Of a DNA stretch of 64,000 nt, positions 10,134 to 21,997 are shown piece after piece. The notes under the pieces were generated by a model. That model was not told where the DNA came from. It searched no databases and saw only the letters and a list, made by a program, of their open reading frames with translations. Origin of the DNA: Oscarella lobularis (taxonomy: Eukaryota; Porifera; Homoscleromorpha; Homosclerophorida; Oscarellidae); NCBI RefSeq assembly GCF_947507565.1, contig NC_089191.1:1054001-1118000 (forward strand), read 5' to 3'. Position numbers and translations under genes: made by a program. How positions within the stretch are numbered: position 1 is the stretch's first letter; every line of letters starts with the position of its first letter.

Positions 10134-11198
10134 TTCTGGATCTGCCACTGTCATTTCTCAGAAACGCAAACAGATGAAATCAGTTTTTACTTTTTACTCT
10201 ATATATAAGTTACGATATCAAAGAAGAGTCCAAGAAAACACAATCATATCGCCTGCACTAGCCGCTCTCTTACTATTCATTGACTTTATTGAGCAGGGCC
10301 GCTTACAGAAACCAAAACTCTTTACGGTCAAATCCATACAACATAAAAGTGAAACTAAAACTGAATTCATTTTCAACCTTTTCGTTACACCGCCTATCTA
10401 CCACGTACGCAGCTTTGGCTATGTACCACTGGCACCTTTGTCATACATGCAACAGCTTTGCAAGGAGCACGTAGCAAAGCCGGCGGGTATTGCCATGCAA
10501 AACTGACCGAGAAACGCTTACGTACGTGTACCACAAGTATCATGCCTGCACCACATATACAGTACGTGTAGCACAGTTTAGGAGCGCGCGAGAGTTTGAC
10601 TTCTCAGCGCTGACACATCATGCTCTTACCTTCAAAAGTATGATCGCGGCCAAGTGTGCGTCACCGTTGCGAAGACAACAATGAGCTACGTTCAGTCAAC
10701 TCAGCCTAAAAAGGGCCGGTCGGTAGAGCAGTAGGCGGATCGAGGCTTACAAAATAAACTTTAGGTACAAAATCAAACAGTATGCGCAATTAGCTCGGTA
10801 TGAAAAGGAAAAGCTTACCTTTCAGTTCCCAGACTGTCAACGCGACGTAAACGTGCGCTCATGTTTGCTAAATGAGAAGCCCTTTTCACTAAATGAAAGC
10901 GCAACATCGTCCTTCGTGTATTTTAGTTATATATATAGAATAGGAACAACAGGCTCTTAAAAAGCATTCGCAAGAGCCCTGTAGAATGGCTAGAATGACC
11001 CAGAATCAGGCAGAACAGAATGTGGGATTTGTCGCGCAAGCGTGGGTCATCGTCATAGACACGACAGACGCCCCGTATGTCTGCTTTTCCCATGTACTAT
11101 TCGGGTCTGGACCGAAACGAAAGGTGAGAGACCGAGTACGAAACGAAAGAAACGAACGCTCTGTCGAATAGCCGCCCAACTACAAGCGAGAGCATGGC
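10134..11198. other. Intergenic between gap and tubby-like gene, no supported gene
   Basis: No open frame with recognisable domains. Near 10500-10570 short ACGTACGTGTACC-like motifs recur. The segment just upstream of 11199 probably contains the tubby promoter, but I see no clear core elements. Confidence 0.4.
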
Positions 11199-13390
11199 AT
11201 GGGCTGCTCCGCCTGGAAGGCAAGCCGTCGCTCGTTGCAAGATAACCAATCGCGATTTTCACTATACAGCATACTACCGAGCGAGGAGAACACTCTCGCC
11301 GCGTCTCCGTCCGCCGTGAGACAGCAAAAGCTGTCGAAACAAGTAAACAAAGGCCTCAGGCTTCGAATTCCCCGTATAAATTCCGCTCCCCGCAGCGAGA
11401 GCTCTTGGAGCAGAAGAAGCGCGAGAGACGCATGCAGACGGGTATGGTCGTCGCGAGCAGCGGCCGATCGGCATCGGCGCGACCTCCGTCGCGCGGCGGC
11501 GTCGTCGCCGGCGCGACGAAACGGCCCCGAAGTAGCGCGCGCGGTTCCATAGACATGGAAACTCAATTGAACAACGCAAAAACAACCGTAGCTGATTCTA
11601 GTAATGATAGTGGCATTTTTATCCGATTCCTCTGACCGCTCGTTCTTTAGCTCACGTCGATCCGTCGTTGACGTTCAGCAATCCGGTAACGGAAAAATCT
11701 CAGGCCGTACCGGTTTCCAAGGTAACGGTTTAATTCAATTAATTAATCAAATTAATTAATCAAATTAATTGATTGATTAATGACATGTTTTAAATTTCGT
11801 AGTCTCAAGATATCACGAAGAAGTTGGAGAGCCTGGGCATAGCGTCGAGCATCGATTTCAATGACGACGAGAAAGTGGAAGACGTCGTCGCTGGCGACGA
11901 TGACTTGCTCGTCGACTTGCCTTCCAAGTCGGCGTCGTCGCCTCAGCCGCCGGCGCTGGCGCCTCTAAGCGAACGCTCGCGCGTCAGAAAGGAGAGTCTC
12001 TCCGCCGAGCTTTCGTCGAAGGATAGCGGAAAGAAGGCCATCTCCTCTTCGGCTGCGGCGACTGTTGGCTTCAATTTGGACGATTTGGACGAGTTCGTTA
12101 CGAGGTATTTGATCTCGCGGAGTTGCGATCTGGTCTGTTTCGTAATTGGTTTCTTTTGGGCCAGGCCTGCGCCCCATGGGCAGACTGTTCAGTGTCGCTT
12201 GACGCGAGACACGCGCGGACTCGACAAGAAGAAGTTTCCGTGGTATTATCTTCATTTGGAAAGAGACGACGGGAAAAAGGTGATCATAAGAGGGGGGAGG
12301 GAAAGGGAATTATAGTTACGTGGCGGCAAGCTTACGACAGGCCAGCTTCCTTATTCTACCATTGTGGGTGTGGTCTTGGCTATGTACAGTACTGCTAATG
12401 CATCTATAAGAGTCTTTAGAAATAGGTTCTTTGCTGATAAGCAACGTCGTTTCTAACGTTCGTGCCTTTATCCATTTGGTAGATCTTTCTGTTGGCCGCT
12501 CGTCGTCGTAAGAAAAGCAAGACGTCAAATTACATTATTTCCACCGATCCCACCGATTTGGCGCGCGACGGGGAAAGTTTCAAGGGAAAACTAAGGTGAA
12601 TTGTCCTCGTTCGTTTGCCATTTTCACACAACGAAGCCTCGACCGACATAGATCCAACTTCATGGGAACTCAGTTTACCATCTACGACTCGGGAGTGAAT
12701 CCGTTGAAAGGCGAAGCCCTTCCAGACGGATCGAACGTTCGCGAAGAACTGGCCGCCGTCACTTACGTACGTCCTCCACGCCCCCGAGGTGTAAAAACGC
12801 GAAAACGGACTCTTCTCTTTAGGAGACAAACGTTTTTGGAATAAAGGGACCGCGAAAAATGTGCGTGATAATACCGGCTATGGGGATCGATCGAAATCGG
12901 TTGAGCGTTCGGCCGAAGAAAGTGGGTCCCTGTGTTCACCGGCCTCGATTTATATAACCTTTATTTTTTAGGCTGAGGAAACCTTGCTGGAGCGTTGGAA
13001 GCGCAACGACATGCAGAACTTGCTCTGTTTGCATAACAAGGCTCCCCAGTGGAATGAAGGTGGCGATTCTTCTTTTTTTTTCTATGTGACGTTAAACGTT
13101 TTTATGTTGTTTTAGATACGCAATCGTACGTTCTTAATTTTCACGGGCGCGTTACGAAAGCGTCGGTGAAGAATTTTCAAATTATTCACGCGGAAGACCG
13201 TAAGAATTGCGCTATGTATTGACTATGTTCCCTGAGCCAATAGTCATTCTTTTCAGCTGATTACATTGTCATGCAGTTTGGTCGCGTTTCTGAAGACGTA
13301 TTTACTATGGATTTCAACTATCCCGTCAGCGCTGTTCAAGCGTTTGCGATAACTCTGAGCAGTTTTGATAGCAAACTGGCTTGCGAATGA
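11199..13390 (+). CDS. TUB: Tubby-like protein (TUB/TULP family)
   Basis: Eleven exons in phase: 11199-11342, 11396-11600, 11651-11721, 11803-12104, 12165-12279, 12483-12595, 12652-12766, 12823-12921, 12972-13059, 13116-13199, 13257-13390; 489 residues. The N-terminus has the family's [18 protein letters not shown] segment, the middle is acidic and low-complexity, and the C-terminal ~260 residues form the tubby beta-barrel: [84 protein letters not shown], and the diagnostic end [15 protein letters not shown]. Tubby proteins bind phosphoinositides at the plasma membrane and work with IFT-A to deliver membrane proteins to cilia. The first Met is uncertain; an ATG at 11194 is out of frame, and a further 5' exon cannot be excluded. 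Confidence 0.95.
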
Positions 13391-13736
13391 GAGTTTGAGT
13401 GTGGGGTTGTGTATGCAGGTAAATAATCACTGGGTGTACTTTGATAGGCAGTCGTCCGCATCTGACCATCTGTCTGAGTTTTGTTCTGACAGTGCGGTTA
13501 AATGCTACAAAAAAAAACGGTACAGTACCTCAAAATTTCACTCAAATAATTAAGTTAATGAAATATGCTTACGCTTAATTAATGGATAGTTACGGGACTC
13601 CATGATGACTCGTCCCGGAAGTGACTCCCTTTGTTAGCCGTTGTCGGTCTTCTGCGTGCAAGACGCTTGATTTCCGTGGAGAAAGGAGACTTCAGAGTTA
13701 CTTTCAGGCCGTGGCGTATCGCTTGGTTTGCAGAAA
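13391..13736. other. Intergenic between tubby-like and P450 genes
   Basis: Short (346 bp) head-to-tail spacer with an A9-like run at 13509-13517 and no gene. It must hold the tubby 3' end and the P450 promoter. Confidence 0.5.
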
Positions 13737-15920
13737 ATGGCACTTCTCTTAGCAGCAGCCGTTCTTCTACTCATGACCATTGTTCTACTCTTCGCAATAC
13801 AATGGTGGAAAGAGAAGCGAGAGCATCGACGCATTGTGAGCCTATTTCCAGGTCCAGAAGCCTCTCTCCTTCTGGGGAATCTCGACAAGGTACTGTACAA
13901 ACATAGGCAAAAAGGGGGGAAGAAGGAGGGGCTGCATGTTTTGCTTAGATGACTCCAACGGAAAAATCTCTGTCATTCAACGAAAGTTTGCTCCTCCGCT
14001 TTCCCAAACTATTTCGCCTTTGGGCTGGTCCACTTTTTGGTGTGATCATCGCGACGCATCACGACGTCATAAAACGCGTCCTCCTAAATTCCAGTGAGAT
14101 GATCACATAAGACACAATCAATCACTTTCAAGTCTTTCCTTAATTAATTCCCAGCTCCAAAATCGGAAGAGTTCTATAGACTTCTTCGTCCTTGGCTAGG
14201 CAAGTTCAAAACCCGATTTTCTAGCCAATGTTATTGAACCAATTATAGGCGACGGCCTTCTTATAAGCAAAGGGAAAAAGTGGCTTCGAAACAGACGCCT
14301 TTTAACGCCTGGCTTTCATTTTGAAATACTCCGCTCGTACATTGACATTTACAACGAAGCAACGAACATACTTCTGGTAAATCTTTACTTAGGGTCTCTG
14401 CTTTTTTTTCTGTAGTCCAATTATATATAGACCAAGTGGAAATATTTGGCTAAAAATGAAAAAGCTGTCGACGTCTTTGATTCCTCTTGCTATTTGGCAT
14501 TAGACGTAGTACTTCGTTGTGCCTGCAGTTATGAAAGCAACTGTCAGACTCAAAGGCGAGATGTTCTCCTCCAGGCTATTGTTTCGAATTTTTGATAATA
14601 TTTTATTTAGTGAAAGCGCTTACGTTCGTTCCATTGTCAGTCTCAATGAGATTCCCGTTGCCCGAGTTCTGTAAGATGTCTCCTCGTCCAATGAGTGTAG
14701 CAGCAATGTTTATTGTCTAGCTTTCCTCCTTATCGTTCTGATTTCATCTTTTATTTTACTCCAATGGGTTGGAGAGCAAGAAAAGCGGTCAGGACGGCTC
14801 ATCAGCATTCAGAGGCTATTATACGTAATCGCAAAATGCAACTGATCTCACAGAACGTTGGTCAAGTACGCACTCTGTGTCGAACATAGAGATGTATTTT
14901 CTTTTTAGCTTGAAAATCAGAGGGGAAAACGTTCAGATTTTCTCGACATACTTCTCCTAGCTAAAGACGATGAAGGAAGAGGCTTGACAGACACGGAAAT
15001 TCGCGACGAAGTCGACACGTTTATTTTTGAAGGCCACGATACAACATCATCAGGTATGGAAGAATAGTTAGACCGTGGACTCTGTACAGTATTTGATCAA
15101 TAAATGCCAGGACTGGCTTTTACTCTGATAAATTTGGCTCGGTTTCCCGACTTTCAACAGAAGTGCTATGAGGAAATCAAGTCAGTTTTGTCCAACCGTA
15201 AAAATGTGACATGGTAAGCGCGGAGAAAATGTTTAGTTACTTTTTTGAGGGTAATTTTGCTGAAGGGATGACCTTGGAAAATTTACGTACCTTTCAATGT
15301 TTATCAAGGAATCCCTTCGACTCTATCCACCCGTTCCTTTTATTTACCGGACGGTTGAAGAACCTTTTGAAGTGGACGGTTTTTCTTTCTCCAAAGGTTT
15401 CTTACACCCTTTTTCATCTATTAGTTGATATTGTATATATAGGCTGTGAGATTGTTCTGGCGATTACTTTGGCCCATCGGAATCCTCATATATGGGAAAA
15501 CCCGGACGTGAGAACCATCAGGAGTCACGTTTGCAATGTCAAATTTCTCTAAATCCTAGAAATTTGATCCTCTGAGATTTTCCGCAGAAGCGGCAAAGAA
15601 TCGAGATCCTTTTGCGTATTTACCATTTTCCGGCGGTGCAAGGTGAGCAGAACAAGTGCACGTGGTTATTAGCTAGACTGTATATTGATTCAGAAACTGT
15701 ATTGGTCAAAACTTTGCCTTGCATGAAATGAAAACTGCTTTGGCACTCACACTTTCAAGGTACGTCAAGCCCTTTACGTCATGATATAAAATTAATATGC
15801 GCTAGGTTTGAACTTCTTCCCGATTCCTCTTGTGAGCTGAAACGAGCTCCCTACCTCATTCTCAAAACAGAAAACGGCGGAAGAGTCTACCTTCGAGATA
15901 GGGGCTCAAGAGACAGTTAA
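13737..15920 (+). CDS. Cytochrome P450, CYP4-like
   Basis: Fourteen exons (13737-13889, 13949-14093, 14155-14199, 14249-14376, 14431-14555, 14611-14670, 14721-14865, 14909-15053, 15111-15213, 15266-15396, 15443-15507, 15560-15642, 15694-15759, 15806-15920) give 502 residues, a normal P450 length. An N-terminal membrane anchor (residues 2-21, Leu/Ala/Val-rich) is followed by [14 protein letters not shown] and [11 protein letters not shown], typical of CYP4 enzymes. The I-helix motif is [10 protein letters not shown], the ExxR is KESLRLYP, and the heme-binding loop is PFSGGARNCIGQ with its Cys ligand. CYP4 enzymes hydroxylate fatty acids and related lipids at the ER; the substrate here is unknown. 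Introns 3 (14200-14248, GCAAGT donor) and 5 (14556-14610, GCGAGA donor) appear to be GC-AG; both are needed to keep the frame. Confidence 0.93.
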
Positions 15921-16178
15921 TTAATTAATTATTTAAAGAGACTGTTGAATGCACGCCAGTTGTCGGACTCGGTGGACAATTTGTGTAGTTAGATGAAAAT
16001 GTGTGACGTTGACTTGACACAACAAATAATCGTTGTTTTAGGGATATGTAACACAATTTTTAGAGAGACGACTAAAAATAGCAAACGCAAGCGGACATCA
16101 CCGACGAAAAGAATGTTGAAGAAATGAAGCCTAGTTTGAGCACTGATAATTAAGACGGAAATGCGACTTTTTTGGAAG

Positions 16179-16186
16179 TGACGTCA
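16179..16186. promoter_or_regulatory. TGACGTCA upstream of EF-hand gene
   Basis: A perfect CRE/ATF-type octamer lies 54 bp before the start codon of the EF-hand gene, in an otherwise featureless 300-bp spacer behind the P450 gene. Regulatory role inferred. Confidence 0.35.
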
Positions 16187-16239
16187 CGACATAGAGCACG
16201 CTACTGCACTTTCCTTTCTCCCAAAAACTCGGCGAAACG

Positions 16240-17016
16240 ATGGCGTTCTCTCGTCCTCCTCTATCGAAAGTAGGCGCAAAGTTTCTATAGTCGTTTCGGT
16301 ATCGCGTTTGAGCCGCGCAATCCACCAGCTCGTCTTCAAAAAGTACGACTTAGACGAAAGCGGCTTCATCGATACAAAAGAACTCAAAAAGGCAGGCCGA
16401 ATCGATCGATATGACGCAGCGTATCCGAATATCTGCTCAGATGGTCTACGATCTCGGCCACAAAATGACGCAAACCGAACTCGTAGCGGCAACACAAATT
16501 CTCGATAAGAACAATGACGGTCGCATCTCCTACAAGGAGTTTTCGGTAAGAAAGAAAGAAAGAAAACAAGGGGAAAAAATTAATTAGGAGGCGTGGCCAA
16601 GACTAATAGTTAGACCAGGCCAATTAAAATTTAGCTATATAATTAAGTTCTCCGTGACTTGCACAGGATTGGTGGAACTCCGGTTCTGATCGCTTTTCTT
16701 CGTTGGAATTAACCGAAGAGGCCGAGCAGCGGCTCACCGCAGCCATAGATTTTTTCAAAGTACGTTTAGTTCCGTTTTTAGTTTACCCTCAGACATCTGC
16801 ACTACATACACCATATAGTTTTATGACAAAGATCACTCGGGCGATATCGATCGCAAAGAATTTCGCGCCGTTTACGATAGTCTCAAGAAGGCCGGTCACA
16901 GTCTGGGGTCGTTTGACGACGCTCTCGCGTCTCTCGATACCAGCGGAGATGGTCTCGTTTCTCTGAATGAATACGTAAATTGGCTGATGAGAACGAAGGC
17001 TCTTAAACTCGTATGA
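16240..17016 (+). CDS. Four-EF-hand calcium-binding protein
   Basis: Model: 16240-16252, 16291-16391, 16441-16545, 16667-16759, 16819-17016; 169 residues. Four EF-hand loops are visible: DLDESGFIDTKE, DKNNDGRISYKE, DKDHSGDIDRKE and DTSGDGLVSLNE, each with acidic residues at the calcium-binding positions 1, 3 or 5, and 12. The spacing (two pairs joined by a short linker) is that of calmodulin/troponin C/calbindin-type sensors. The intron after KELKK (16392-16440) has a GC donor and CTGCTCAG acceptor; without it the first EF hand loses its following helix MVYDLGHKMT. The first exon is the least certain part: the 38-nt first intron is inferred only from phase, and another short intron choice is possible. 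Target proteins are unknown. Confidence 0.85.
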
Positions 17017-17540
17017 GATAAAGAGGTCCGGTCTCTGTTTCCTAGACAACTGCTCCGCCCACGCGCTTTTCGTTCATTTGCATGCATTCTTTTTTATTTC
17101 ATGTCGGCACTACTTTTACCTATAACTTGATTAGGCTCCTATAAGAAGTGCCTTGTATTCAGTTTCTGCATGTTTGAATTGAGTCATTTCTGTTCATACG
17201 GTTTGCCTGCGTAATCATTTACTTATATCTTACTCGTCCCGTTCAACGTCTTTTTCTGCACGTTTTGGTTGAGTCATTTCATGCCTCTTGCTTTTTTCCC
17301 CTATTGTTCTGGGATCAATAATTAGAAGGATGATGATGATGATGATGCCACGCCCAAGTAGAATCAAACTGCACATGATGGCAAAGCTAAAATTTATAAT
17401 TGTGAAAAAGTTTTTGACTTTTTTTGCTGGTTAGAAGGAATGGCTGGCGCCTAATTAGAGCCAGCATTAACATTATTTATATACTTTTATTACTTGTACA
17501 GTCGAAGAGCGCGTTAAACATACATCTACAAATAGTTCTA
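17017..17540. other. Convergent 3' region of EF-hand and thioesterase genes
   Basis: No gene. Contains a short (GAT)n microsatellite at about 17329-17347. The region is AT-rich, consistent with two untranslated 3' ends facing each other. Confidence 0.5.
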
Positions 17541-18029
17541 TCAGTTTTTCGGTAAAGATAGAAATTTCGTTTGTCGCCCTTGCGCAATCAATGTCCCGGA
17601 TTCGTTCACGACGTCAGCTGTTGCGAATCCCAGCGTTTTCCCCACTTTGAGGCAATGGGCATTGATAAGAAGTCTTTCTCCCGGTCGAGCAGCCTTCGTG
17701 AACCTGCATGCGAAAAAAAGCTCGCGAGTTGAGAAGCGCGCGCTAAACGATTTCACGAACGTGATATTGAGGTCCGTGGAGACTCCTGGCGAGCCAGAAC
17801 CGGTTGTCATAATAGCGAGAGTCGTTGCTACGTCAACGACGGTTGCAGTAAATCCGCCGTGCAAACCGCCGGCTCGGTTTACGTGCGATTCATCGACTTG
17901 GAGCTCGAACGAGCACTTGCCTTCGCTCACAGACACGACGGACATTTTTCGAGCAACTCGATCAAAGCCCGAGCCTTCCGTGAATGCGGATAGCAGTTGG
18001 CGTAACGACTGGAGTGTGTAGCGAGCCAT
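17541..18029 (-). CDS. ACOT13: Acyl-CoA thioesterase 13-like hotdog protein
   Basis: Exons 17761-18029 and 17541-17703 encode 143 residues, matching the usual ~140 of ACOT13/THEM2. The hotdog-fold signature NRAGGLHGGFTATVVDVATT contains the His-Gly-Gly and Asp of the 4HBT active site, followed by GVSTDLNIT, HCLKVGKTLGFATADV and LIAQGRQTK. ACOT13 hydrolyses medium- and long-chain acyl-CoAs at mitochondria and in cytosol. The 57-nt intron (17704-17760, GTTCGT...ATGCAG) is a multiple of three without a stop, so the DNA also reads straight through as 162 residues with a 19-residue insert. The family alignment favours the spliced form. Divergent from the ATAD2-like gene. Confidence 0.9.
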   Translation of the reverse strand: MARYTLQSLRQLLSAFTEGSGFDRVARKMSVVSVSEGKCSFELQVDESHVNRAGGLHGGFTATVVDVATTLAIMTTGSGSPGVSTDLNITFVKSFSARFSTRELFFACRFTKAARPGERLLINAHCLKVGKTLGFATADVVNESGTLIAQGRQTKFLSLPKN

Positions 18030-18084
18030 TCGACGTCGTCACAGTAGGCCCCGTATATTAGCGCGCTTGCGACCGAGAGAATCC
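18030..18084. promoter_or_regulatory. Bidirectional promoter between ACOT13-like and ATAD2-like genes
   Basis: Only 55 bp separates the two divergent start codons, so both 5' regions must share this GC-rich interval (or have 5' untranslated sequence overlapping the partner). No TATA box in a convincing position. Confidence 0.55.
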
Positions 18085-21000
18085 ATGACATCGAGTGGCA
18101 GGAAAACGCGCCGCTCGGCGCCTGTAGAGAAAAGCACGTCGCCAGGACGTCGCATCACACGATCGCTTACCTCAGAAATGGGAATCAGAGTAAGAAACGA
18201 CAAACGCGCGAGAAAAAATCGAGTTTTTCGCGCTTTCTAGGATCCCATTGAAGCTTTGGGTCTAATCGACGGCGAACCGAAACGAAAATGGCTCGATTTC
18301 ACTCGGCGTCGTTCGCTCGCAGCGAATCGGAACGCCGCCGCCGTCGCCGAAGTCGATTCGGATCCTTTGGAAGAAGTCGATTCTCCGCGCGTGCGCCGAA
18401 AAGGTTTTCGCGAAACCGTGAATATTTAATTGATTAATTTTAATGAAATGATTCGATTATGAAGAAATTCGTAGAAGTCGACGCGCCAAACGTATTAAAT
18501 ATCACACTTTGAATGTCGCTCTTATTGGAGATGCAATTCACAGGGGACAGGTTAGACACCTTAATTTATTTAATTTATTTATTTATTTATTTATTTTTTA
18601 AGGAGAATTTTTGGAGTCGAGTCCCGCACGTGCGGGGAAGTCATTCTAAAAAGGCTTCGCTCTCTACTAGAGCAAAGGATACGATTTCAAAGAAAGTCGA
18701 AGAAGAGAAAGAAGTCGGGGAGGAAGAAGAGAACGAGGAGGAGGAGGACGACGAAGAAGGCGAGAAAGAATACGAAGCAACAAGCAGCAGCGAATCAGTA
18801 ATCAATAAATATAAATTAACAAAAAATAAAATATTTTTCCTTGTCTCTAGTCTGCATCCGAAGAAGAAAGTCGCACGTACAATCTCCGCGAAAATCGTCC
18901 AGCGATCCAACGCTACGAAAACGAATTCGGCAGTCGCCCGAACAACTCCGCCTCGACAACGATAATCAACTCCCCCGCATGGCGTCAGAATCGACGTCAT
19001 CATCGCGCGCGCGTTCTCCAAAACGATTCGACGACGAGTTCTTCGTCCGAAAGCGATTCGGAAGCGAAATTCAGTCGACGTAAAAAGAAGAGTCTCGCTC
19101 GCGCGCGACGTCACGTTCTCCCAATGAATCTAACGCGCGCCGACGTGACGAAAAAATCGTTGCTAAGGGAACGCGTTCGCGTCGGATCGAGTCTCGCCGA
19201 CATCGATCCCATGGCGATCGATGCGACGTGCACGTTCGAGAGCGTCGGCGGTCTCGCGCGTCACGTGGAGTCGTTGAAGGAGATGCTCTTCTTTCCGCTT
19301 CTCTATCCGGATTTGTACGGGAAGTTGGGCGTGACGGCGCCGCGCGGCGTCCTCTTTCACGGGCCGCCGGGCACGGGGAAGACGTTGGTCGCGCGCGCGC
19401 TGGCGAACGAGTGCAGCAAGGGCGAGCGGAAGGTGTCGTTCTTTATGAGAAAGGGAGCCGACTGCTTGAGCAAGTGGTTCGGCGAATCGGAAAGACAACT
19501 GAGGCTCCTATTTGATCAGGTTATTAATCAATTAAATAATTTAATTAATTTTAATTAATCTAATTACTTAATTGAATTACTTAATTGAATTATTTTATTT
19601 TATTTTAGGCTTACAAGTTACGACCTTCGATTATTTTCTTTGATGAAATCGACGGTCTCGCTCCCGTCAGATCGAGTCGGCAAGATCAAATTCACAATTC
19701 GATCGTCTCGACGCTTCTCGCTCTCATGGACGGCCTCGATTCGCGCGGCGACGTCATCGTCATAGGAGCGACGAATCGCATCGATTCGATCGATCCGGCA
19801 CTTCGACGGCCGGGACGATTCGATCGCGAACTCGTCTTCCCACTTCCGGCCGACAAGGTAAAGTCTTCAAACCCATCGCGCCTCCTTTTCTTCAAACAAA
19901 TCAATTATTATAGGCGCGCGAGCAAATCCTAAAAATCTGCACCAAATCGTGGGTCCCCCCTCTCAGCACTGACGTCCTCTCAGACCTCGTCGCTCAGACG
20001 TCGTCGTACACGGGCGCCGATCTGATGGCCCTCTGCTCCAAAGCGGCCATGTGCGCACTTCGACGCACGTATCCGCAAGTCTACGCAACGACCAATAAAT
20101 TGGCTATCGACGTCGATAAGGTTCGCGTCGGCGAAGAGGATCTGTGTCGCGCTTTAGCGTCCTTCACGCCGTCTTGCCGACGTAACAACGCGTCGCCAGG
20201 GAAACGGCTTGCACCGTTTCTTCGTCCCCTACTGGATTCCGAACTCGAAGACCTGTTCGACACGGCTCAGCGTCTACTTCCGGGATATCAGTCGCTTAGC
20301 AACGTCTTGACAACGACTTCTATTTGCGATTTGGATGCCAGCTCGGCGTCTACGGCTTCGAATCCTGCGATTCTAATCATAGGTGAAGTGACTCACTTGG
20401 GGCCTGGCCTCATTCAAATGCTCGAAGGGCTTGCCTGTTTTTCTCTCGACATCGATTCTGTTCTTGGTCGCACGGTGAGAAGCCCGGAGGAAGCTTGCGT
20501 AGAGGTAAAATTAATTAATTACATTAATTACAATTGACTGATTTGAGTTGTTGAAGATTATACGGGAAGCCGAGAAGCGCACTCCTTGTATTTTATACGT
20601 TCCCGACGTGACGTCATTGTGGGCGGCAGTGACGTCATCATTTCACCTAACCTTTCTGTCTCTGATGAGAAGAATGTCGACTTCGATTCTCACCGTCGTG
20701 ACGAGTTTGACGCCTTTCGACTCACTTCCGGAAGAGCTACGCAGCGTATTTCGGCGAGAAATGAAAACGGTTGTCAAGGTGATCACGTCTACGGGTGCCA
20801 GAAAAAGGCGTTCCTTCTTCGAAGATCTTTTCTTGACGTATCCGTTGAAGGAGCCCGCGCAACAGACAAAGGGTAAGTAAAAAATACTTTTATAGATTGA
20901 ATATAATAGATGAATATGTTCTAGTTCCTGCTCATCCTTCTATTCCAATCGTGGATACGAAACGTGAGCTGTCGGAAAAGGAGAAGCGTCGCTTGGAGAA

Positions 21001-21997
21001 GGAACGCGAATCGACGCTCCGAGAATTGCGCATCTTTTTGCGAGATCTCACAAATCGGCTTCTCGCCGATCGAAAGTTCACGCGCTTCGCAAAGCCCGTC
21101 GACAAAGAAGATGTACCAAAAAATATTTATTATGCGCTTTCATTAATTATCTACGTAGGCTCCCGATTATTTCGAAGTGATCCAAAACCCGATGAATCTG
21201 TCGATGATAATGAAAAAAGTCGACCAAGGCGGCTACGCGACTCCAAAACAGTGGCTCAACGATATCACGTTGATTCGAGATAATTGCTTTGAGTACAACC
21301 CGGAAGATGAAGTCGGATGCGCGCTGCGTCACAGAGCGGCCTCTATGCATGACATAGCGTACTCGTGGGTCTCCAGGGAACTGGATTCCGATTTTGAAGC
21401 TGTTAGTAAAACAAATTATTAATTATCTTAATTTTGAAATGTTTTTTTAGCTGTGCGAGGAGTTGGAAGAGGGGCAGAAAGAAAAGGAGACTACGGAAGA
21501 AGGTGGTAGGATATTTGTATACTAATTCAATGCAGATAAATATTCTAATTGAAAAAGATTGTGAGACATTGGCCGTGGTGCCTGGCACTGAGACGACTGA
21601 TTTCGACATGAGTGGATTCGAGTTACATGAAGACAATGATGCCGAAAGTAAAATCAGTAAATAGTCTTGCCAAAATTATGCAGAGATGTTCTATAGATCG
21701 TTCTTTGGTGGTCGATCATGATGCTCTTGAAAGATTACTTGCCCTAGTCGTTCTGACGACTTTCGATTGGAACGTCCGCGAACTGGAGCAAGCCTACAGT
21801 CAGCTCAATTCTTTGGTGATCAGACATAAGGATTGTTGGGACAAAACGAATCTAATCAAGGCAATTAATTATTAGGATTTAATAATCAGGTTAATTAACA
21901 GCTGAACATTCTAGGAGATGAGCGATTGCGTGCATGGGCTCGAAAGCGGCAGCGTCACAGCAACAACCACTTGACATTGAAATTCGTCGAGTGCTAG
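18085..21997 (+). CDS. ATAD2: ATAD2-like AAA ATPase with bromodomain
   Basis: Fourteen exons: 18085-18189, 18241-18403, 18465-18550, 18603-18797, 18851-19519, 19609-19857, 19914-20504, 20557-20872, 20925-21112, 21159-21401, 21451-21502, 21558-21647, 21697-21860, 21902-21997; 1,068 residues. After a basic and acidic N-terminus and a YNLRENRP segment comes the first AAA domain: [17 protein letters not shown], Walker [28 protein letters not shown], Walker [10 protein letters not shown] and [10 protein letters not shown] degenerate second AAA region follows, then a bromodomain ([23 protein letters not shown] with the acetyl-lysine Asn, [12 protein letters not shown]) and the C-terminal helical tail. 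ATAD2 is a nuclear chromatin factor that loads on acetylated histones. The last intron (GC-AG, 21861-21901) is optional: reading through gives a stop at 21873 and a product 27 residues shorter. Confidence 0.93.

Noticed and set aside
11180-11585. Several overlapping frames on both strands in the GC-rich 5' part of tubby
   Set aside because: Shadows of exons 1-2, which join with correct splice sites and family motifs.
21558-21700. 36-nt intron (21648-21683) in the ATAD2-like gene
   Set aside because: Breaks the frame; a 49-nt intron (21648-21696) keeps phase and matches the family C-terminus.
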